This document shows positions 10,941-22,893 of a stretch of DNA of 64,000 nt, piece by piece (within the stretch, counting starts at the first letter, position 1; the number at the start of each line of letters is the position of its first letter). The stretch comes from Neocallimastix lanati (nom. inval.). Lineage: Eukaryota; Neocallimastigomycota; Neocallimastigomycetes; Neocallimastigales; Neocallimastigaceae. A program made the position numbers and the translations under genes. The DNA is taken from positions 941,501-1,005,500 of the forward strand of contig JACVTC010000060.1 in NCBI GenBank assembly GCA_016946835.1. Direction: 5' to 3'. A model generated the notes under the pieces. The model was not told the DNA's origin and searched no databases. It saw nothing but the letters and a program-made list of their open reading frames with translations.

Positions 10941-13900
10941 AATTGGACTTCGTCCCAGAAGTTTCAATTTCGCATAATTTGTACGGAACTATATTTTTCA
11001 GATGCACATTTCTATTCGCAATTTCATTAGTGATGGGGTCGCATAAAGTTACTGTATTATATTGTTGCTTTACTATTTTTAGAGGTCCTACAAAGAAAGG
11101 TTCAAGTTTTTTCCTATTAATTGTTCTAATCAAAACTAGTTCTCCTGGTTTATATTCTGCTTTTAATCGCTTCATTTGGTTTCTTCTGTCTTCCCATAAC
11201 TTATTGGCTGTTTGAATATTTTCTATAGCTTCTTTAATCCATAAGTGATGTCTAATAAACTTCCTAATAAGGTATTCTTCTTCACTCTCATATTCTTCTT
11301 TCTTGTCTAAATTGATAGTTAGCTCAAAGGGTTGGAAGTCTCGACGACCGTACAAAAGTTCGAAGCTGGAGAACTTAGTTGACTCATTTTTACAGGTTCT
11401 GAGGGCCCAAAGAGCACTAAGAAGTATTTCGTCCCATTTATGTGTATTATTATTGCATAATATCCTAAGGTATTTCCTAATCTCTTTATTTCTGTTTTCT
11501 ACCATTCCATTTGATTCAGGATGATAAACAGAAATATATTTTACATATACTCCATAAAGATCTAGGAAGGCTTTAGTTTTGTCTGAACGGAATTGAGGAC
11601 CATTGTCTGTTATTAAAATTTCTGGTATACCGTGTCTCGAAAACACCTTAGTTAAGAAAAATATTACATCATTTGAGTCAATGGTACCAGTGGGCTCAGC
11701 TTCTACCCACTTTGTTAAGTAGTCTACTAAGACTATAATATACTGATTTCCTTTTTCTGTTACCGGTAATGGCCCTACGATATCCAATCCTACTACAGTG
11801 AAAGGTAAGCCCGGTTTTGTGGGAATATTCTCCGTTTGAGTATTAAAAGTCTGCGGTTTAAATAACTGACATTTTTTGCATGTACTAACAAAATACTTAA
11901 CATCTAATATCATATTTACCCAGTAATAGTCTCTCTTCAGTCGGTTATAAGTCTTGAATACCCCTTCATGTCCAATCCTGTGTGCCTCGAGAATTAATTT
12001 AATTTTTTGTTTATCTTCTTTTATAACTTTTCTTAGAGATCCTTGATTAACAAAATATTCCTCGTTATTAACCTTGATAAATTTATCATTGAATTTACTA
12101 ATTAATTTGTTGTCAATATTAATGTTCAAGTCAGACAATAAGGTTGCTACTACTTCTTCATTTTTCATTCTCATCCTGGATAACGCGTCTGCTATGACAT
12201 TTTTCTTCCCTGGTTCGTAAATTATATTTACCTTTAACATAGAGAGAAGTAAAACCCATCTTGTTTGTCGAGAGTTCATTGTTTCCTTATTTTTAAAAAG
12301 TCCTATTAATGGCTTGTGGTCGGTGAAGAGTAACGTTTCTTGTTTGTTTCCAGAAATATAAGGTTTAAATTTTTTAACACAATAAAAAGCGGCTCCAAGT
12401 CAGTGATTCCATAATTTTTTTCTGCTGGCTTCAAAGAACGGCTTATAAAATGAATAGGTTTCTCATTTCCAACATCGTCCTTTTGTAACAGTACTCCGCC
12501 TATTCCATCAAACGAGGCGTCTGTTCGTATGATAAATTGTTTATCAAAATCGGGCATCGATAAAATAGGTGCAGTAATCAAACGATTTTTTAATTCTTCA
12601 AAACTTTCTTTTTCTTTCTCCCCCCATGAAAACTTCACTCCTTTCTTTAAAAGTTTAAAAAGAGGTTTAGCGATTGATGCGAAATTAAAAATAAACTTTC
12701 GGTAATATCCTACGGCTCCTAAGAAGGATTGTAACTGGTTAATGTTTGACGGTGGAAGCCACTCAAAAATTACTTTGGTCTTTGAAGGAATAGGAGAGAC
12801 TCCATTGATTGAGACAGCGTGACCTAATAATTCGACGGATTCTTTAAAAAACTTACATTTTTCAAGATTGATTTTTAGACCGTTTTCTTTTATAATTTGA
12901 AAAACTTTATTAAGATCTGAAATATGATCTTCGAGACTGGTAGAGAATATAATCAAATCATCAATGTAAATAAACATGCATTTTCCAATTAGAGGAAGGA
13001 ATATCCTATTCATTTCGCGTTGAAAGGTTCCTGGGGCGTTGCAGAGTCCGAAAGGCATAACTTTAAATTGGTAATTCCCATACATCGTAGTGAAAGAAGT
13101 TTTTGGGATGTCTTCAAGGTTCATCGGGATTTGATGAAACCCGGAGAATAAATCAAGTGTCGTAAAAATCTTTACATTTTTCCCTATAGAAAAAAGAATA
13201 TCATCTATTAATGGCAATGAATAGGCGTCTTTTATGGTAACATTATTCAATTTCCTGAAGTCGATACACATTCTCCATTTATTATTTTTCTTTAGAACAA
13301 GAATTACAGGTGAGGACCATGGAGAACAGGAAGGCTCTATTAATTTATTTCGTAGTAATTTTATAATTTCTTTTTTAAGTGCTTGCGCTTGAATCTTTGA
13401 TAGTCTGTAACATTTTTGTTTTATTGGAGTTGTATTTTCTTTAATTTGAATAGAGTGTGGTAATAGCTTTGTTCTTCCCAATTCATCAATTTTGATAGCT
13501 AAGATTTCTATGTTGTTTTTCAATAATTTTTTAAATTTTTTTCCTAATAAACGATGGGCTCTCATCTATTATTTGCATAACCAAGTTTCTTTTTTCATTA
13601 GAAATGTTTTTTGTTCCTATATTGTTTTCCTCATTATCTTGTTTGGATTCTGTATCATCATTTTTCATTTCCATTGTTATAGGTTCATCAATTTTAGTGT
13701 TAGTTGCTGATTTTTTATTGACTTCATTAGACGTATTAATTTTATTGATAAAACAAAATAGCATAGAATCATTGTCAAAGCTGTCTTCATTATCTTTTTC
13801 GATACAGTTTGAATCATTTGTATCATTTGATAATAATACTATTTTCTTAAAACTTTCATTTTCATTCATTTGACATAAATAATTATTGATTGGATTTATA

Positions 13901-14838
13901 AATAAATTATTTTCTTTTAAAGTTTTGTAGCCTATAAGTACATCAAATAAGTTTTGTTCATAATCAATTACTCGGAATATGTCTTGAATACATAATTTTC
14001 CAATTTCAACTTTTAATAAGTAAAGTTCAGAAGAAATGCTAGTTTTTGTAGTGATTTGTATGATATTATTAGTAGTGTAACCAAAAGGTTTCAAAGTTCC
14101 TAAATTCTTTAAAAATTTTCTTGAAATTATATTAATACTTGCACACGTGTCTAAAAATGCACTACCCTTTCTACCGTTGATATAACATTCACATGTTGCA
14201 ATGTCATCTTTGGATATGGCTGATAAAATGACTTCTTCCATTTTATCATCACATTGAACATTTTTTAACTTTAAAGCTTTAGTTAATTGAGAGCGTAGTT
14301 TTGGACTAATATCTAACAACTGTGCAAATGTAATGTTCGCTGTTATTGAATTTAAATCTGTATTTATATCATATTCATGTTGAGGTTCTAACATTGCTAT
14401 ATGTTTTTGCTTAGAATTTGGTTTACCTTTTGAGAAAGAGTCTTTTTTATTTAAGTTGGATTCATTCATTACTTTTGCTTCTTGATATATATCTTTATTT
14501 CTTTGTTCTTTCGAGTCCTTTTTTGATTTGTTTATTGAAGGTTGAGCAATTACTGATAGATCAATTTCTTTCAATTTTTCAGTATTTTCATTTGTATTAG
14601 AATCATTTTGTTTTTCTTCTATCACTATTTTATTGTTGGTTCTTTTTAAATTATTTTCTTTCCTATTTGTTGGAACTGGTATTGGAATTGGATTATCCCT
14701 TAAGGTTGTTATTTTTTGTAATTTCTCATAAGGTTGATATTTCTGCTTATCTTTTGCGTTTCTTGCGGCTACGGCTATTACGTCTAGTTTTAAATTATTG
14801 GTTTGATTAGTGGAAGTTTTCCTTCTTCCCATTAATAG
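10939..14838 (-). pseudogene. pol: Broken pol of element B (protease-RT-RNase H-integrase)
   Basis: Three overlapping open segments cover one pol. The first (14838 to about 13545) carries a Lys/Asn-rich N-terminus and the protease motif DTCAS near 14150. An A-run length change near 13540-13547 shifts the frame. The second (to about 12397) holds RT with the YIDD box near 12960 and RNase H RTDAS near 12520. A second small deletion near 12397, in the conserved DLEG-AA region of RNase H, shifts it again. The third holds the rest of RNase H, the integrase HHCC finger (HRIGHEG...CKKC), the D,D,E core (DNGPQF, then VENRN) and a basic C-terminal GPY-like end with no chromodomain. The shifts would give inactive fragments. 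No ATG-led expression of the later segments is likely. Confidence 0.85.
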
Positions 14839-14844
14839 TTTAAA
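14812..14844 (-). promoter_or_regulatory. -1 frameshift signal, element B
   Basis: T TTA AAC at 14838-14844, an 8-nt spacer, and stem GGAAG/CTTCC with an 8-nt loop (14812-14829). The stem replaces the G-C pair seen in A with A-U, keeping pairing. An ATG overlapping the gag stop (TAATG) is in the pol frame here. Confidence 0.82.
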
Positions 14845-15686
14845 GAGTTATTTTCAGTTGTCAACTTTCCAGATTCTTCCATTTCGGCTAACTCTTTATA
14901 ACTATATGGACACTGTCTAATTACATGTCCAATTTGGTTACATTTAAAGCATTTTAACTCCTTTGATGGTTTCTTGGAAATTACAGAATTATTTTTAAAT
15001 TTTTGATTTGCTTTACTGTTTTTACCATAATAGTTTATATTATCAATCTGTTGATGATTATTGATTCCAAATTGTTTGAATGGATGATTTTTGTTTATAA
15101 ATTTATCTAGCCTAGAACTTTGATTAGTATATACGGCTGTCATGATAGTTTCATTTCTTTTATTCCTTCTTTCTTCGGCTCTCTCAGCGAGTTCTGCTTC
15201 TTCGAATGCCTCTTCAAGATCTTCACACCTTTGCGTTATTACTTGAGCTCTTGCGTAAGGTCTGTAAGCTATGGAATCGATATAGTCGTCTACGGTTATA
15301 AAGGTCTGATAAAGTTTACTAAGATTATTGTATAGCTTTTTATACCTCCAATTAAAATTTTTAATAGACTCTCCTTTTTGAATAACCATCTTCTGAAGTC
15401 TTTTGCACTTCTCTTGAGGGGTTATTTCCATTGCGTCTTCTAACGCTTTCTTTATTTCTTGAAACGATGGGTAGGCTTCATTTCCTTCTTGATCAGTAGT
15501 CACAAGCTCCTGTAAAACTCCTCTGAGTTTCCCTTCTGTGCATTCTATGGCCCAAGTATGAATACTAGAAGGACTAGTAATGTTGGCTAGTTTCATTATT
15601 CGAATAAACTCGTCTCCCCAAGAGTCCACGTCCTTCAAGTTTTCGTCCAATCTAGGAAGTAGCTCTTCTAATTCCAAAATCTTCAA
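14832..15686 (-). pseudogene. gag: Gag of element B, start codon apparently lost
   Basis: The frame is open for about 284 codons and ends SLNY* on the frameshift heptamer. It aligns with D gag (DVDSW...EFIRIM; PSFQEIK; YKKLYNNL) and has a CCHC knuckle, CFKCNQIGHVIRQC, at about 246-259. No ATG exists where D has one: the frame begins at a TTG with an in-frame TAG two codons before it, so the initiator is either a non-ATG codon or has mutated. Together with the pol breaks this argues that B is dead. Normal role: capsid and RNA packaging. Confidence 0.8.
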
Positions 15687-15792
15687 TTTCTACTCTTCTC
15701 TTTTCGCTTTTTTTTTTTAAAAAATTTTTTTTTTTAAAACAATTAATTATTTTTAACTCAATATTTTATTTTTAATTATTAATTTTTATATT

Positions 15793-16470
15793 TGGTGCAG
15801 GTACACAATAAACTTCAAAAAAAAATGAAAATAATATATTAGTTAATAATTTAATTTCACTTTCCGTTTTTTTATTTTTTTAACTCCTGATTTTTTATTA
15901 AGTATTTTCTTTTTCTTTTATACTTTTTTACTACATGAATTTTTATAATAATTTAAATTATTTTAATTCTTATTAGTACAATCATTACATGTGATTTTAA
16001 ATAATATTTTTTAAGAGTTATTTTAATAATAAAAATATTAATACTAATATAATTAATATTATCTTTAATGACAAATATTATTAATGATAAAATTAAAAAA
16101 TTTAACAATAAAATTATTAGTAATATTTTTGATAATATAATTTTTGAAACAATTTAATATTAATAATAATTAAATATAATAATAAAACAATTTAATTAAT
16201 ATAAGATAATAATTATTTAATAATTAGTCATTAATCAATTTAATTAAATAATGATTTTTTAATAATTAGTCATTAATCAATTTAATTAAATAATAATTTT
16301 TTAATAATTAGTCATTAATCAATTTAATTTGATAATTTATATAATTATTTTAAATTAAGAATAAAATTTTGGAATTATAAAAATAGTTTAAAATATTTAA
16401 TACATAAAGTTATTAAACTTAATTATAATTTCCTATAGTATAATACGAATTATTAGTTAGTTCCGTACCA
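15793..16470 (-). repeat. 5' LTR of element B
   Basis: 678 bp from TGGTGCAGG to CCGTACCA in plus orientation, with three 41-42 bp tandem units. The termini TGGT/ACCA differ from TGTT/AACA of the left LTR. The leader between it and gag (15687-15792) is only about 106 bp and A/T-rich, with no primer-binding site recognised. Confidence 0.82.
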
Positions 16471-16484
16471 TATTATTTATCGAG

Positions 16485-16556
16485 GGAGGGTTGGCGCAAC
16501 GGTAGCGCGTCCGCCTCCAGAGCGGAAGGTTGGGTGTTCGAATCACTCACTCTCCA
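16485..16556 (+). tRNA. tRNA-Trp (CCA), copy 2
   Basis: Same 72-nt cloverleaf as copy 1, followed by T-rich terminator sequence. Element B ends 14 bp upstream. Confidence 0.95.
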
Positions 16557-18000
16557 TCTTTTTTTTTTTTAAAATTTGACATTAGTGTTTTTATAAATAG
16601 TCTCAGAGGGTTGCCCTAAATGTTGCCCATATTGTGGTGTTAGTTTACCTAGTTTTTCTTATTGGATCTTTTATATGTAAAGAATTGGAAAATTACAGAA
16701 ATAAATCTTTACCTTTTCTGGATGATCTGAATAGTTTTGGTATTAGTAATAGTGAAGAATGCGTTAGTTTTCTCTATTTCGATTAGAGAAATCCTGTCTG
16801 AGAATTAAAAAAATTTTCTTTAATAATAATAACTTTAAATATGTAAGTAACTTTCTTGGAATCGTAGAAAGGTATTATGATTCAGTCCCTATTTTACAAC
16901 ATCTTTTTTATAGATTCGTTGCATCGCGGATGTTCGTGGTTTAAATATTTTAATTTTTTTTTCTTTTCTTTTCTTATAAAGAATTAAATTATAAAATGAA
17001 TTATGATAATAAAAAATATTTAAAAATTAATTTTTAATCTTAAATCACATTAAATTATCAAAATCTTAAGTAATTCTACTTTAATAAAATTAAAATTAAA
17101 ATAAAAATTAATCATGATCTTCATGAAAAATTGTATTTCAAGAAAAATAGTATAACAATTTTAAAAGACAATTTTTAATAATCTTATTCTTATCAACGAT
17201 ATCATTTCTTTATTTTCTTTATTATTATTCGTTATTTTCTTTATTGTTATTCTTTTATTTCTTTATTATTCCTTTATTTCTATAATCAAATAAAATCATT
17301 TTTTTTATTTTTTTTAATAAAAAACATTTATTCTTTTATTTCTTTTTCTTATTAAAATTATAAATACTTTAAATTCATGTAAAAATATAAATAATTGTAA
17401 ATATTTTTTTTAATTATTTTTCGTTGTTATCTAATTATTAAATTATTAAAAAAATAAATAATAATCAAAATAAAATAAAATAAAATAAATTTAATAATTT
17501 ACTAATATAATAATTAATAAAAATTAATAATAAATAATTATTTAACATAATAATTAAACAGATATAAAATAAATAGCTTAAATAAATTTATAAATATTAT
17601 CTATAATTTAGGATAGTTTAGAATAGATTAATACTACAAATAAATTATTCTATAAAACTATTATAACAAATAATTTAAAATAATTAATAAAATTTTATTA
17701 TATACAAAATTATTATAAAAAAAGTTCATAATAAAATTTAATAATAAAAGTTTAATAAAATATAAAGTTGATAATTCATATAATGTGTAATTAATAATTA
17801 TTAATTTAGTTAAATATTTGTAATATAAATAAATATTTATAATAAATAATAATAATAATAATAAATAATAATAATAATAAATAATAATAAATAATAATAA
17901 ATAATAATAATAATAAATAATAATAAATAATAATAAATAGTAAATAATAATAAATGATAATAAATAATAATAAATGATAATAAATAATAATAATAATAAA
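16557..18000 (+). mobile_element. Array-unit spacer with decayed LINE 3' end, unit 2
   Basis: LINE knuckle frame at about 16600-16670, lacking the ATG of units 1, 3 and 4, and the C-terminal block to about 16945; then A/T-rich sequence ending in an AAT trinucleotide array (about 17840-18000). An LTR element interrupts it at 18001; the unit resumes at 20136. Confidence 0.75.
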
Positions 18001-18196
18001 TGTTAGAATATGTGAAATGCATGAATTATAAGCTTCAAATGTCTTGAAACATATTGTAATACAAATAATGTATAAGCCACAATGTATTAATATAAAAGCA
18101 TTTAATTTAGAATAATTAAGTGCTAGTAACTCTTTATCATAAAATATTTTAATAAAGTTGACATAATTATAAATCATAAATTCATAACTCTTAACA
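18001..18196 (+). repeat. Left LTR of the small element
   Basis: 196 bp, TGTTAGAATATG to CTTAACA; matches 19940-20135 along its whole length. Confidence 0.92.
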
Positions 18197-18198
18197 GA

Positions 18199-18222
18199 TT
18201 AAGAGTCTCATCTGACTCTTAA
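18199..18222 (+). other. Hairpin directly after the left LTR
   Basis: Perfect 9-bp arms TTAAGAGTC and GACTCTTAA around a TCATCT loop, exactly where a primer-binding site is expected. No TGG-type site is present. Confidence 0.8.
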
Positions 18223-19926
18223 AAAGATTCATAGCATAAGAATCTTTTGCCGGAAACAATATTATGTCAAAAAAAAAAAATAATTGAATTTTAAATTATG
18301 ATAAAGGTTGCTCATTATGTCAATTTTTAAGATGACTAATAAAACTGATTACTGATCAAAATGATCAAGACAGAAAATTGAAGAAACGCATAAAATATAA
18401 AACTGTTGATAAAAGAAGTTTATATAAAAATATTTATTTAAAAAGAAAAAACACGTATAAATGTATATAAAAGAAAATTATATATCTTCATACTAGAGAC
18501 TCTTAATTGAAATTATAATTTGATATTTTAACAAATAAGCTTTTGGCTATTAGTAATATAATATCTATACATGAAGGAATCTACTATGTGATGGACTATT
18601 TCCGCCCCATGAATATATAAAACATGTTATTTAAAGTATAGTTATTTTAACGCGTATTTATAAATATCAAACACGTATATATAAATATAAACTACAATAA
18701 TGGAGAAGTCTATATGCCAGAGACCTCATATAAAATAATTTATATATAATATCCCAAATATTCAAGGGAAATATAATAGAATGGTAATTCCTAGGGTACA
18801 TTCTAACGATAATAATATTATTAAACCTAGCGTGAAATAGGTTTAAATAAAAAAAATATTTAATATAATCATAATACAAACCTTCGTGATGAAAGGTATA
18901 ATAAATTAATAAATATGGTATAATAAAATAATAAATATAACCATGAGTTATACAAAAATGGATGATGTTTATCCATCTATAAACTATACTTATTTATTAC
19001 AGAGTATTTAAAATTATTAAAATTTTATAATTAATATTTTAATGATGAGAAAATTCAAATATATAAAATCTTTTTTAGAAATTTGAATTTTAGGGAGAAA
19101 ATAGGCAAAATAAAATATAAATTAAAAAAATATAAAAGAAAATAAAAATATTAAAGAAAAGTCACTTAACTGATTCTTTGAGCTAATTATTTGAAAATAA
19201 TATATATCTTGAAATGAATAAAATAGCCTAATAGCGAAAATTAACAAAAATTAACCTTTAAGAAAGAATTAACTGAAATAGTGAATATTAATCAATTATG
19301 AAACAATTTATATTATTACTAATAAGTTTAAATGACTAGAATAATATAATTAATTATAAATACAATCAATTTTAATACCCCGAGATTATGTTTTATCAAG
19401 TACACCAATATATAATTAACAATTTTTTTAATAGTTATCGCTAAAACTGCGAAGCGAAAATATAAAAAAGTTAGCGCTAATCTATAAAGCGGATTATAAT
19501 TATTAGTGATATAAAACCCAATATATTAGAGGTATTCACACAAATTGAGATGGTATAATATCACCCTTCAAGAGAAAGGCTTCCATCATATATAAATGGT
19601 ATATTTAACCCATATAATTATTTTATATTAAAGATGACATAGATTCATCTAATATTTATTAAAGGTGTAAAAATATTAAATACTTTAGTTTTAGGGGGAA
19701 ATTATTAGATTATAAATATATTTAATAAATTAATTTTAGCAATATTTAAATTAAATTAAATAATTAATATAACATAAAAAATATTTTAATCATGTAAAAT
19801 TAGAGGTTAATTTAGGATAGAAATATATATAACATTTTAATAATATCAAGTTAATAGTGTAAAATAGGATAATTTTATATACACATATTTACCAGTAAAC
19901 CAATTTATTCATTATAGAATAACTAG

Positions 19927-19939
19927 GATTAAGGGGGAA
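19927..19939 (+). other. Polypurine tract of the small LTR element
   Basis: GGATTAAGGGGGA immediately before the right LTR on the + strand; sets the element's orientation. Confidence 0.8.
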
Positions 19940-20135
19940 TGTTAGAATATGTGAAATGTATGAAAAATAAGCTTCAAATGTATTGAAACATATTGTAATA
20001 TAAATAATGTATAAGCCACAATATATTAATATAAAAGCATTTAATTTAGAATAACTAAGTGCTAGTAACTCTTTATCATAAAATATATTAATAAAGTTGA
20101 AATAATTATAAACCATAAATTCATAACTCTTAACA
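19940..20135 (+). repeat. Right LTR of the small element
   Basis: 196 bp, same termini as the left LTR, followed by ATAAA. Confidence 0.92.
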
Positions 20136-20237
20136 ATAAATAATAAAATATAAAATAATTTTTGATAGACAATTAACACTTTTAGAAATTTCTAAATTAA
20201 GGTAATCACTAGCTTTTATCAAAATTTTTCAATTGTG
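20136..20237 (+). repeat. Remainder of unit 2 and the intact junction to unit 3
   Basis: Unit tail (CACTTTTAGAAATTTC, then TTTTATCAAAATTT) runs directly into the next tRNA-Trp. This is the only uninterrupted unit-to-unit junction in the window and serves as the empty-site reference. Confidence 0.8.
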
Positions 20238-20309
20238 GGAGGGTTGGCGCAACGGTAGCGCGTCCGCCTCCAGAGCGGAAGGTTGGGTGTTCGAATCACT
20301 CACTCTCCA
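20238..20309 (+). tRNA. tRNA-Trp (CCA), copy 3
   Basis: Identical cloverleaf to the other copies, with a T-rich terminator. It is the only copy without an LTR element just upstream. Confidence 0.95.
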
Positions 20310-21834
20310 TTTTTTCTTAATTTTTTTTTTTTTTTTTTATTTTAAATTTGACATTAGTATTTTTATATTTTTATATTTTTATTAAAAGAAAAATGATCTC
20401 AGTAGATTGCCCTAAATGTTGCCCATACTGTGGTATTAGTGTACCTAGTTTTTCTCACTGGATCCCTTTACCTGTAAAGAATTAAGAATTGGAAAATTAC
20501 AGAAATAAATCTTTACCTTTTCTGGATGATCTGAATAGTTTTGGTATTAGTAATAGTGAAGAATGAGTTAGTTTTCTCTATTTCGATTAGAGAAATCCTG
20601 TCTGAGAATTAAAAAAAAATTTTTTAATAATAACTTTACATATGTAAGTAACTTTCTTGGAATCGTAGAAAGGTATTATGATTCAGTCCCTATTTTACAA
20701 CATTTTTTTTATAGAATTGTCACATCGTGGATGTTCGTGATTTAAATATTTTATTTTATTTTTTCTTTTCTGTTAATGAATTAAATTATAAAATGAAATA
20801 TGATAATAAAAATTATTTAAAAATATTAATTTTTAATCTTAAATCACATTAAATTATCTAAATCTTAAATAATTCTACTTTAATAAAATTGAAATAAAAA
20901 TTAATTATGATTTTCATAAAAAATTATATTTCAAGAAAAATAGTATAACAATTTTAGAAGATAACTTTTAATAATCTTATTCTTATTAACAATATCATTT
21001 CTTTATTTTCTTTATTGTTATTCTTTTATTTCTTTATTATTCCTTTATTTCTATAATCAAATATAATTATTTTTTATTTCTTTTAATATAAAATATTTAT
21101 TCTTTTATTTCTTTTTCTTACTAAAATTATAAATACTTTAAATTCGTGTAAAAATATAAATATTTGTAAATATATATATTTTTTAATTATTCTTCGTTGT
21201 TATTAAATTATTAAATTATTAAAATAATATATAATAAAATAAAAAAAATAGGATAATTTACTTAAATAATAAATAATAAATAATAATAATAAATAATCAA
21301 TTAGCATTATAATTAAACAGATATAAAATAAATAGCTTAAATAAATTTATAAATATTAGCTATAAATTAGGATAATTTAGAATTGATTAATACTACAAAT
21401 AAATTTTTCTTTAAAATTATTGCAATAAGTAATTAATAATTAATAAAAATTTATTATATTCAAAATTATTATAAGCAAAACTAATAATAAATTTTAATAA
21501 TAAAAATTTAATAAAATATAAAAATTGATAATTCATTTGATGTGTAATTAAATAATTATTAATTTAGTTAATAAAATAGTTTATAATTATAGAATAATTA
21601 TTAAACAAGAAAATATTTGTAATATAAATAAATATTTATAATAATAATAAATAATAATAAATAATAATAAATAATAATAAATAATAATAAATAATAATAA
21701 ATAATAATAAATAATAATAAATAATAATAAGTAATAGTAATAATAAATAATAAAATATAAGATAATTTTTGATAAGCAATTAGCACTTTTAGAAATTTCT
21801 AAATTAAAGTAATCATTAGTTTTTATCAAAATTT
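20310..21834 (+). mobile_element. Array-unit spacer with decayed LINE 3' end, unit 3
   Basis: The knuckle frame reads M-I-S then CPKCCPYCGISVPSFSHW, a stop, then ELENYRNKSLPFLDDL in the same frame (about 20390-20550). The C-terminal block follows to about 20745. A/T-rich 3' part with an AAT array at 21643-21745 and the same tail as unit 2. Confidence 0.78.
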
Positions 21835-22893
21835 TGATTTATACCTGATATTCTTAATCTACAAAAATTAAATTTTGTAGAAGTGAATAAGAGGATAAAT
21901 ACTGAATAAAATAGATTTAAAAAATTTTAAAAAAATAAATATGTTTTATTATTAAACACAAAAATGTTTTATTAAAAAAATTTATTTTTTTTTTAATATT
22001 AATCTTTATTTATTTAATAATTAATTTTGTTTAAATTAATAAAATAATAATTGTTAAAACTAATAAAATAATAAAATGAAATATTTATTATTTATACTAA
22101 TTTATTTTAAATTTTAATAATAAAATTGATTATTAATAACTAATAAAATATATATAATAATTTATTAAATAATTAATAATCATACTTTTTGATTATTAAA
22201 ACTAATAAAATATCTATAATAATTTATTAAATAATTAATAATCATACTTTTTGATTATTAAAACTAATAAAATATCTATAATAATTTATTAAATAATTAA
22301 TAATAAAGAATAATTTATAAGAAATATTTACATGTTTTTATATTTTTTTTTTTTTTTTTTTTTTTTGATTTTAAACTATTTACATTAAAAATAATAAAAT
22401 TAATAAAAGAGAAATAAAGAATAATTTATTATTAAATTAAATAATATTTACAATTAAAATATTAATAAAGATGAGTTTTAAAATGTTATTTTAATTACAA
22501 TTTGTTTATAAAAGTTGAGTTATTAAATAAATAAAATAATCATTTTAAATAAAAGTAACTTAAAAATTATTTAACTATTTAATTTTAATTTTGAGATGTT
22601 TATAAGTTTGTTTATTTGTTATTTATAATTTATTAAATTTGTTTATTATTTTGTTTATTTGTAGTTTTAGAAAAATATTATTTATTAATTTATTTTAGTT
22701 TTTAATTAAAAATTATTAATGATTAATTAATTTATTATTATTTTATTTTAATTATTTTTATTTAATTAAATTTTCTTTAATATGGATTTAATTTTTTTTA
22801 GAATGGATTAATTTTTGGGTTAAGTTAGACAAGAATTTGTTCTTTATTATTTATTTTAATTTTATAATTTTGTTATTTATCAATTTATCAATT
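21835..22893. mobile_element. LTR-like dispersed repeat I, copy 1
   Basis: Starts TGATTTATACC; collinear with 27037-27964 and 44722-45660. It holds a near-perfect 73-bp duplication around 22140-22270 and a 24-T run at 22343. No coding sequence. A clear CA end was not found, so calling it an LTR is inference. Confidence 0.65.

Larger units (their letters stand above)
10039..16470 (-). mobile_element. Ty3/gypsy LTR retrotransposon B (degenerate, possibly recombinant)
   Basis: 6,432 bp with two related LTRs, polypurine tract, gag, frameshift signal and pol, all on the minus strand. Nearest relative in the window is D. At least two pol frameshifts. No 4-6 bp target duplication is visible (TTTTT left, TATTA right), and the LTR termini differ between the sides, suggesting inter-element recombination. 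The right LTR ends 14 bp upstream of tRNA-Trp copy 2. No primer-binding site starting TGG is found next to the 5' LTR. Confidence 0.85.
18197..19939 (+). other. Interior of the small LTR element
   Basis: About 1.74 kb, A/T-rich, with stops in all frames. A possible copia RNase H-like ending near 19630 was considered but is too weak to call. Nothing else was recognised apart from the hairpin at its start and the purine tract at its end. Confidence 0.6.
18001..20135 (+). mobile_element. Small LTR element without recognisable genes
   Basis: Two 196-bp LTRs (TGTTAGAATATGTG...ACTCTTAACA) bound a 1.74-kb interior, flanked by ATAAA on both sides (17996-18000, 20136-20140; the site is A/T-rich, so chance is possible). 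A polypurine tract precedes the right LTR. The LTRs differ at about a dozen positions. The interior has no long frame. The termini resemble Ty1/copia-type LTRs (inference); it could be a decayed or non-autonomous element. Orientation is set by the polypurine tract. Confidence 0.85.

Noticed and set aside
16700-16860. C/D-box snoRNA or other structured RNA downstream of the tRNA
   Set aside because: ATGAT and CTGA boxes and small hairpins are present, but the same bases read better as a decayed LINE C-terminus, and box spacing is poor.
17806-18177. Tyr/Leu/Ile-rich reading frames on the minus strand (also 21587-21829)
   Set aside because: They are translations of AAT trinucleotide arrays and LTR sequence, with no domain or conservation.
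19500-19700. Copia-type RNase H ending in the small LTR element
   Set aside because: Only a loose resemblance across stops; not enough to assign a superfamily.
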